From Glandiceps talaboti (taxonomy: Eukaryota > Hemichordata > Enteropneusta > Spengelidae): a stretch of 12,500 nt of DNA. The stretch is from NCBI RefSeq assembly GCF_964340395.1, contig NC_135552.1:24969681-24982180 (forward strand). The letters run 5' to 3'. Shown piece by piece: positions 8,303-12,500 of this stretch. Position 1 is the stretch's first letter; every line of letters starts with the position of its first letter. The notes beneath the pieces were generated by a model that ran no database searches, was not told where the DNA came from, and saw only the letters and a program-made list of their open reading frames with translations. Made by a program: the position numbers and the translations under genes.

Positions 8303-10003
8303 CTAACTGTTTTCTAAAAGATGACATTTACAATTACGTTTAAAAGACTGAAGAGTGGAGCATGATTTGATATCAATACTTAAATCATTCCAGGTTTTAA
8401 CACCATTATATAAAAAACTCTTCCTAAAAAACTGTGTTCTATGTTTTGGGATGTAAAGTTCATCTCTGTCTGCTGCACGTGTGTTACGAGTGTGCACTTC
8501 TCGAATGCCTCTAAAATCATTCAGATAATTTGGAGCCAGGCTATTCTGGACTTTGTACATTAAAACAGCTTCATTGTAAATGATACGTTTTCTGAAAGGA
8601 AGCCATTGAAGAGATTCAAATAAAACAGTACTAGGTGTATTAAAATTAGTGTCTAAAAGCACTCTTGCAACAGCTTTCTGAAGTCTTTCAATGCGGAGTA
8701 AAAGCGTGTTTGAACAATGACCCCATATGTTAGAACAGTAGTCAAAGTGGGGTAGTATAAAACAATTGTAAAAAGTAATCTTTGCTCTCTGATTTAAAAA
8801 AGTTCTAATACGTTTAAGTTGATGAAGTTTAAAAGCAACTTTACTACATACAGTGTTCACTTGTTTTTCCCAAGTCAGTGTATCATCAATATTTACACCT
8901 AAAAGCTTTTCATTTGAGATACATTCTAGCTTGGTACTGCCACATGTAACATTGATACAGTTATTCGTCCTCGCTTTTTTCTGCGATGTTCCTATAACCA
9001 TCACCTTGGTTTTCTGCAAATTTAGGCACATGTTACTACCTTCACACCATTGTGTGATTAAATTTACATCATGGTTGAGTCGGGTTTCAATTTCAGAAAC
9101 ATTAGGACTAATAGCCTGTGCTGCGGTATCGTCAGCGTACATGTACATATCTGTTCTTTCAGAAATTAGAGGGAGGTCGTTGATGAAGAGTAGAAAAAAC
9201 AACGGCCCTAAAATCGATCCCTGTGGCACGCCAACACAAACATTAAGGGGGTCGCTCAGGATTCCGTTAAACGATATAGATTGTGACCTATTCTGTAAGT
9301 AGGATGTAAAGAAGAGCAAAGTCTTCTCCGAACAGCCGTACATTTTCAACTTCCGTAATAAAATATCATGGTTGACGAGATCAAAAACCTTACGGAAATC
9401 TAGGAGTAAGACACCTATTAGGTTTCCTCTATCTATACCTTGATACCAGGAGTTAGTTATATTTGTGAGGGCTGTTTGACATGAGTGAAACTTACGGAAA
9501 CCAGATTGATTGTTTGATAACAAGTTATGGGAAGTCAAAAAGTTATAAAAATGCATATGGACATGTCTTTCTAATATCTTAGACAGAATTGGCAAGACTG
9601 AAATCGGTCTGTAGTTTGAGATGTTATCTCTCAACCCTTTTTTGAACAATGGTGTTACCTTAGCCGATTTCCACTGATCAGGAAATGACCCGGATGTGAT
9701 TGCGTAATTGAACAAAGTCGTGAGACTTGGTGTGATTTGTCTTGCGCCAATCTTCAAAAACTTTGCACTGATATCATCTAAACCAGTTGACTTTTTGCAT
9801 TCAAGATTCTGTAAAAACTGTAAAATTTCCGATTCATGTAACTGGGGTATGTCGAATTTGGTATCATCTGACAGATTGTTTGATATAAAATCCCTTAATT
9901 TGTCAGTAATACCATCTCTAGTGACGGTTTGATATTTAACCCATGAAGGAAGCGAAGTTAGGCAATGTGCCTTTGTGAATTTATTTAAAGCCCTTTCGGC
10001 CAT
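8303..10003 (-). CDS. Reverse transcriptase of a CR1/L2/jockey-like retrotransposon (partial ORF2)
   Basis: RNA-directed DNA polymerase that would copy the element's RNA at a nicked chromosomal target. The frame is 566 codons without a break. Visible in order: linker remnant (1-60), then RT blocks GLDDIS (74-79), WKSAKVTPLFKKG (111-123), NYRPISVLPILSKILER (130-146), NQSGFRKFHSCQTAL (165-179), LLLDFRKVFD (199-208, first catalytic Asp at 202), GVPQGSILGP (258-267) and the active-site box YADD (289-292). The thumb segment LLGVNIDDTLTW (367-378) and the LPHFDYCSNIWG block (417-428) follow. The C-terminus has LQWLPFRKRI (465-474), an APNYL motif and a basic end. All three catalytic Asp residues are present. 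Ala of the usual KAFD is Val (206). The first Met is probably not a true start, because the frame is open upstream to 10045. The endonuclease is missing, so autonomous retrotransposition is not expected. Confidence 0.97.
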   Translation of the reverse strand: MAERALNKFTKAHCLTSLPSWVKYQTVTRDGITDKLRDFISNNLSDDTKFDIPQLHESEILQFLQNLECKKSTGLDDISAKFLKIGARQITPSLTTLFNYAITSGSFPDQWKSAKVTPLFKKGLRDNISNYRPISVLPILSKILERHVHMHFYNFLTSHNLLSNNQSGFRKFHSCQTALTNITNSWYQGIDRGNLIGVLLLDFRKVFDLVNHDILLRKLKMYGCSEKTLLFFTSYLQNRSQSISFNGILSDPLNVCVGVPQGSILGPLFFLLFINDLPLISERTDMYMYADDTAAQAISPNVSEIETRLNHDVNLITQWCEGSNMCLNLQKTKVMVIGTSQKKARTNNCINVTCGSTKLECISNEKLLGVNIDDTLTWEKQVNTVCSKVAFKLHQLKRIRTFLNQRAKITFYNCFILPHFDYCSNIWGHCSNTLLLRIERLQKAVARVLLDTNFNTPSTVLFESLQWLPFRKRIIYNEAVLMYKVQNSLAPNYLNDFRGIREVHTRNTRAADRDELYIPKHRTQFFRKSFLYNGVKTWNDLSIDIKSCSTLQSFKRNCKCHLLENS

Positions 10004-10045
10004 ATAGTCAATTAATGGAGACCGCCATGTTGCCGCAAAAATTAA
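10004..10045 (-). pseudogene. In-frame upstream remnant of the retrotransposon ORF2
   Basis: Fourteen further sense codons precede the first Met of the reverse transcriptase frame and read LIFAATWRSPLIDY on the minus strand. The W-x-SP-L pattern followed by MAER resembles the linker between endonuclease and RT in related elements, which suggests that element sequence extends at least to about 10025. An in-frame TAG stands directly upstream, so the protein as drawn is a truncated piece of a longer ancestral ORF2. The exact truncation point within these codons is uncertain. Confidence 0.55.
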
Positions 10046-10260
10046 CTAAAGACGCTGCAGGACTGAATTCCCCGAACATTCATTTGAAGAAAATGTTAAT
10101 AGATATCTAGATATTCATGTTTTGCAATGTCAAGAATTATTTAAATTTCAAGAATGCCAGCTCTGACCTCAAAATGTTTTTTCGGCAAAACAATTTGTGT
10201 GAGTGTGCCTTGTGTATCAAACATCACATTCATCAAGACTGCTGAGGACGTTGTATTTTG
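10046..10260. other. Non-coding flank at the 5' side of the retrotransposon
   Basis: No endonuclease or ORF1 similarity can be read in any minus-strand frame, which is why the element is called truncated. AT-rich, with stops in all frames. Confidence 0.6.
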
Positions 10261-10294
10261 AAACTCAGACCACTAAATTTAGTGGTCTGAGTTT
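10261..10294. repeat. Perfect 34-base palindrome, no spacer
   Basis: The left arm AAACTCAGACCACTAAA (10261-10277) is followed directly by its exact reverse complement TTTAGTGGTCTGAGTTT (10278-10294), with no unpaired base between them. The match breaks at 10260/10295 (G against G) and resumes for only two more pairs. It would fold as a cruciform in DNA or a hairpin in RNA. No gene or recognised element owns it; it lies about 215 bases beyond the 5' end of the retroelement. Confidence 0.95.
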
Positions 10295-12456
10295 GAATGT
10301 ATGATTAGTGGTAATGCTAACCTACATATTGCCAGTAATGTATTTGTGGATATTTCGGCAAATGATAACTAGAAGATGAAATATATTTCTTTGTTATTCT
10401 TTTCAACAGTTAATGCACTTCTATTGGCAGTTTTCTTCAATCTGTCTCCCTTTGAACTAGGAACCGGTAGGAAATCATCCATTCGGTGCATGCATGCAGC
10501 TTGCTACAAAAAATAGTTAGCGGTTTAATGATTTACAGATACCTAGGGTGTTTTCTTCATAGAAATGCAAAAGGAAAACGTTGTTATGTGAAACTAGGGC
10601 GAATTGGTTCATTGCTGTGGTCTTTTAAATAGTGTTTATTGCAAATATACTTCGATGTTAAATGCGAGTACTGTGATTTCATGCGAACATTCGACGTCAC
10701 ACTGTGTGTTCATTTCAGTGACATCTTTTTTTCAAATGGGTCTGAAGTGTTTAAGTAAAAAAAAATGTTTCTCGGGAGTATGTGTACTTTACTTGTGAAT
10801 AATCCTTAAGAGGAATGCATACAATATCACTCTAGAAATATCACAGTCTAAGCATACTGTTTTGTATTAAAGCAAAATGTTTTGTATTTTGCAAACTGCC
10901 AATAAAACCTGAAAAAATAGTGGTTTATGTTTTTGGTTGTAAGTTACAACTTCATTGATACTTGATAACCGTAATATAATTGCAATAATTTTATTTTTGT
11001 AATTGACATGAAAAAGTTACAGATTTTATGAATTTAACTTCAAGAGGATTTTGATGCTAGAATATAGCGTGATGAACATTTAGTGAGGTCTACTAGTAAA
11101 ATACAGGTACAGGATTCTAGCGTTGTGCCGTAGTGTCATATGAACCCCCCCCCCCCATGTCAAGAGTAGTTCTATCTGCTTTCATGGACGGAGGAGAATA
11201 TTAAGGAGTGTCTATATAACACTGTTGGATTTTGAATATATTATATTACTATATACTCGCATAGTAATTAACTCTAATTACATATGTGAAACTAAGATGA
11301 CACATACAATATCAGCACAAAACTAAATGTAATCCTACCAACAAAATACTAATGCTAAGTATTGTCATTTCAGAAGTCAAAAAGTGCAAGTTTGGTCATG
11401 GCATCAACACATATGAATGATACACAGAATATTAAATAACCTGTGCAGTTATATATGATGTTTTCTGAAAACAAATTACAAAAGCAACATTAAAAACCTA
11501 TACTACGGGATTAAAGTTAAGGCAGTAGAGTTAAACTTATAATTTCTTTTAACTAGAATTTGTGCCAGTGGGCTTTCAGTTCTTTAGACTCGTAATAACC
11601 TTCAAATTCCTATTTTAAAATGGGTCACCTTTCCTTTAATGCGTAGATATTCAAAGAAATATATTGAGAAGTGCAATAACAAGCATACACCTTAGAAGAA
11701 GTAAATTTCCTATGGGAGTTTAGCATCTCGGAAAGGCATATTGCTCTTTGATCACATATATATACAGGATTATCTAAAGCCATGACCCATCAATTGTGTT
11801 GGCATATGTATGTTGACTTTAGATGTGATGCTTATGTTATGGATTGTATTAGTATGCATTGGATAGCTCCAGTGGGGAAATAAGGAAATAATTTTGTCAT
11901 CTGATATTGCTATCATTTCAGCAGCTACCTGGAATGTAACGTTAATAAAAATTGTCTTTTACGTGATCTAATTACAATAACTATCTTTTCGACAATTTCA
12001 GAGTTGTGAATAGGGTACATGATATGAAAACAAGTCTGTGATTGCGTGCATGTGTCCATCAGTGCTCCATTTCTCAGTCATGCAATATCTGATTACTTTC
12101 AAACCACAACTGTGACATGTGCACGTCACTTAGTTTCGCGCCATATGCAAATATGACCTACTGACGGCCATATCTGTAGTAAGTTAAGTATCGATTTTTA
12201 GTGTATAACTCGAAACTGTAATACATGGAGACTCCTATTATGTGTCTACCCGCATGTTACCAGGTACAAGCTTCGTCATAAGATAAGACATTGACCTCGG
12301 ACATTGACTTTCAGGGTAGAGTAAAACTTCTTGGTAAATTTAATCAAGCCCAGAATGGGTTCGGACATCGACCGCATGAAGACTTGTTTCCAATTATCTC
12401 GTGTGCATGTATACCTTGAAACAACTATATATCTTCGATTTTAGGGTAGCGGATAT
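10295..12456. other. Non-coding stretch, no gene recognised
   Basis: AT-rich, with the longest frame at 64 codons (10604-10798, plus; Ser/Cys-rich, no domain). It holds a small hairpin, GCAAAAT and ATTTTGC arms (10872-10892), and a C12 run. There is no tRNA, splice-supported exon or promoter I can defend. Confidence 0.55.
11145..11156. repeat. C12 homopolymer
   Basis: Twelve consecutive C bases in otherwise AT-rich DNA. Long G/C homopolymers are rare in such sequence and are prone to slippage and to sequencing or assembly length errors. Confidence 0.9.
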
Positions 12457-12476
12457 GTAGGTAGGTAGGTAGGTAG
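12457..12476. repeat. (GTAG)5 microsatellite
   Basis: Five perfect GTAG units followed by a degenerate TTAG and, after a short gap, the start of a GTAT run at the window edge (12491-12500). The array may continue past the end of the window as a compound microsatellite. Confidence 0.9.
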
Positions 12477-12500
12477 TTAGGTGTCTGAGGGTATGTATGT

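Larger units (their letters stand above)
8121..10045 (-). mobile_element. 5'-truncated non-LTR (LINE) retrotransposon, CR1/L2/jockey-like
   Basis: On the minus strand the order is: end of a pre-RT linker, reverse transcriptase, C-terminal domain, 161-base 3' UTR, AATAAA and a (TAA)7 tail. The right boundary is set at 10045, where the reverse transcriptase frame meets an in-frame stop (minus-strand TAG at 10048-10046); similarity to the linker is visible only to roughly 10025. Complete members of this group carry an upstream ORF1 and an apurinic endonuclease domain before the RT. Neither is present here in any minus-strand frame up to the window's right end, so this copy is 5'-truncated, the usual outcome of incomplete target-primed reverse transcription. 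No target-site duplication could be identified. Clade assignment beyond the CR1/L2/jockey-like group needs a phylogeny. Confidence 0.93.

Noticed and set aside
8853-9302. 149-codon plus-strand open frame inside the reverse transcriptase
   Set aside because: It is the antisense shadow of conserved RT blocks on the minus strand; the minus-strand protein explains the openness. The 74-codon frame at 9708-9932 is rejected for the same reason.
10422-10904. 12-base inverted repeat TATTGGCAGTTT (10422-10433) and AAACTGCCAATA (10893-10904) as possible terminal inverted repeats of a small DNA transposon
   Set aside because: The match does not extend, no target-site duplication flanks it, and no transposase-like frame lies between; a chance match is plausible.
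1-12500. CRISPR arrays, bacterial promoters or terminators, operons
   Set aside because: No regularly spaced identical repeats and no prokaryotic gene layout; the sequence is eukaryotic in character.

Overview
This window reads as non-coding DNA from an animal genome, most likely a marine invertebrate. The basis is AT-rich sequence with very few long open frames, scattered microsatellites, no prokaryote-style packed genes or operons, and one degenerate-tailed non-LTR retrotransposon. Its reverse transcriptase is of the CR1/L2/jockey-like kind that is abundant in molluscs, lancelets, cnidarians and other invertebrates. The species cannot be named from the sequence.

Layout. Positions 1 to about 8120 hold no gene I can support. 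They contain a possible retroposon-like 3' tail (about 1867-1897), a (TTTG)10 microsatellite (2950-2992), two diverged copies of a 58-base direct repeat (3322-3379 and 3829-3886), a five-copy 27/30-base minisatellite (6574-6708) and several small inverted repeats. From 10045 down to 8121 on the minus strand lies a 5'-truncated non-LTR retrotransposon: a 566-codon uninterrupted reverse transcriptase frame, a short 3' UTR with a nested stem-loop, an AATAAA, and a (TAA)7 tail. The apurinic-type endonuclease and the first ORF expected of a complete element are absent. From 10046 to the end there is again no gene. That stretch holds a perfect 34-base palindrome with no spacer (10261-10294), a C12 run (11145-11156) and a (GTAG)5 microsatellite near the right edge.

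The only protein with recognisable function is the reverse transcriptase. No cluster of cooperating genes and no novel multi-gene system is visible. The best leads are the state of the retroelement (intact RT frame, missing endonuclease, apparently shortened pre-RT linker, structured 3' UTR), the perfect palindrome close to its 5' end, the minisatellite and the duplicated 58-base segment. Spliced exons of a host gene could be hidden in the AT-rich stretches, but none has enough coding signal to call.
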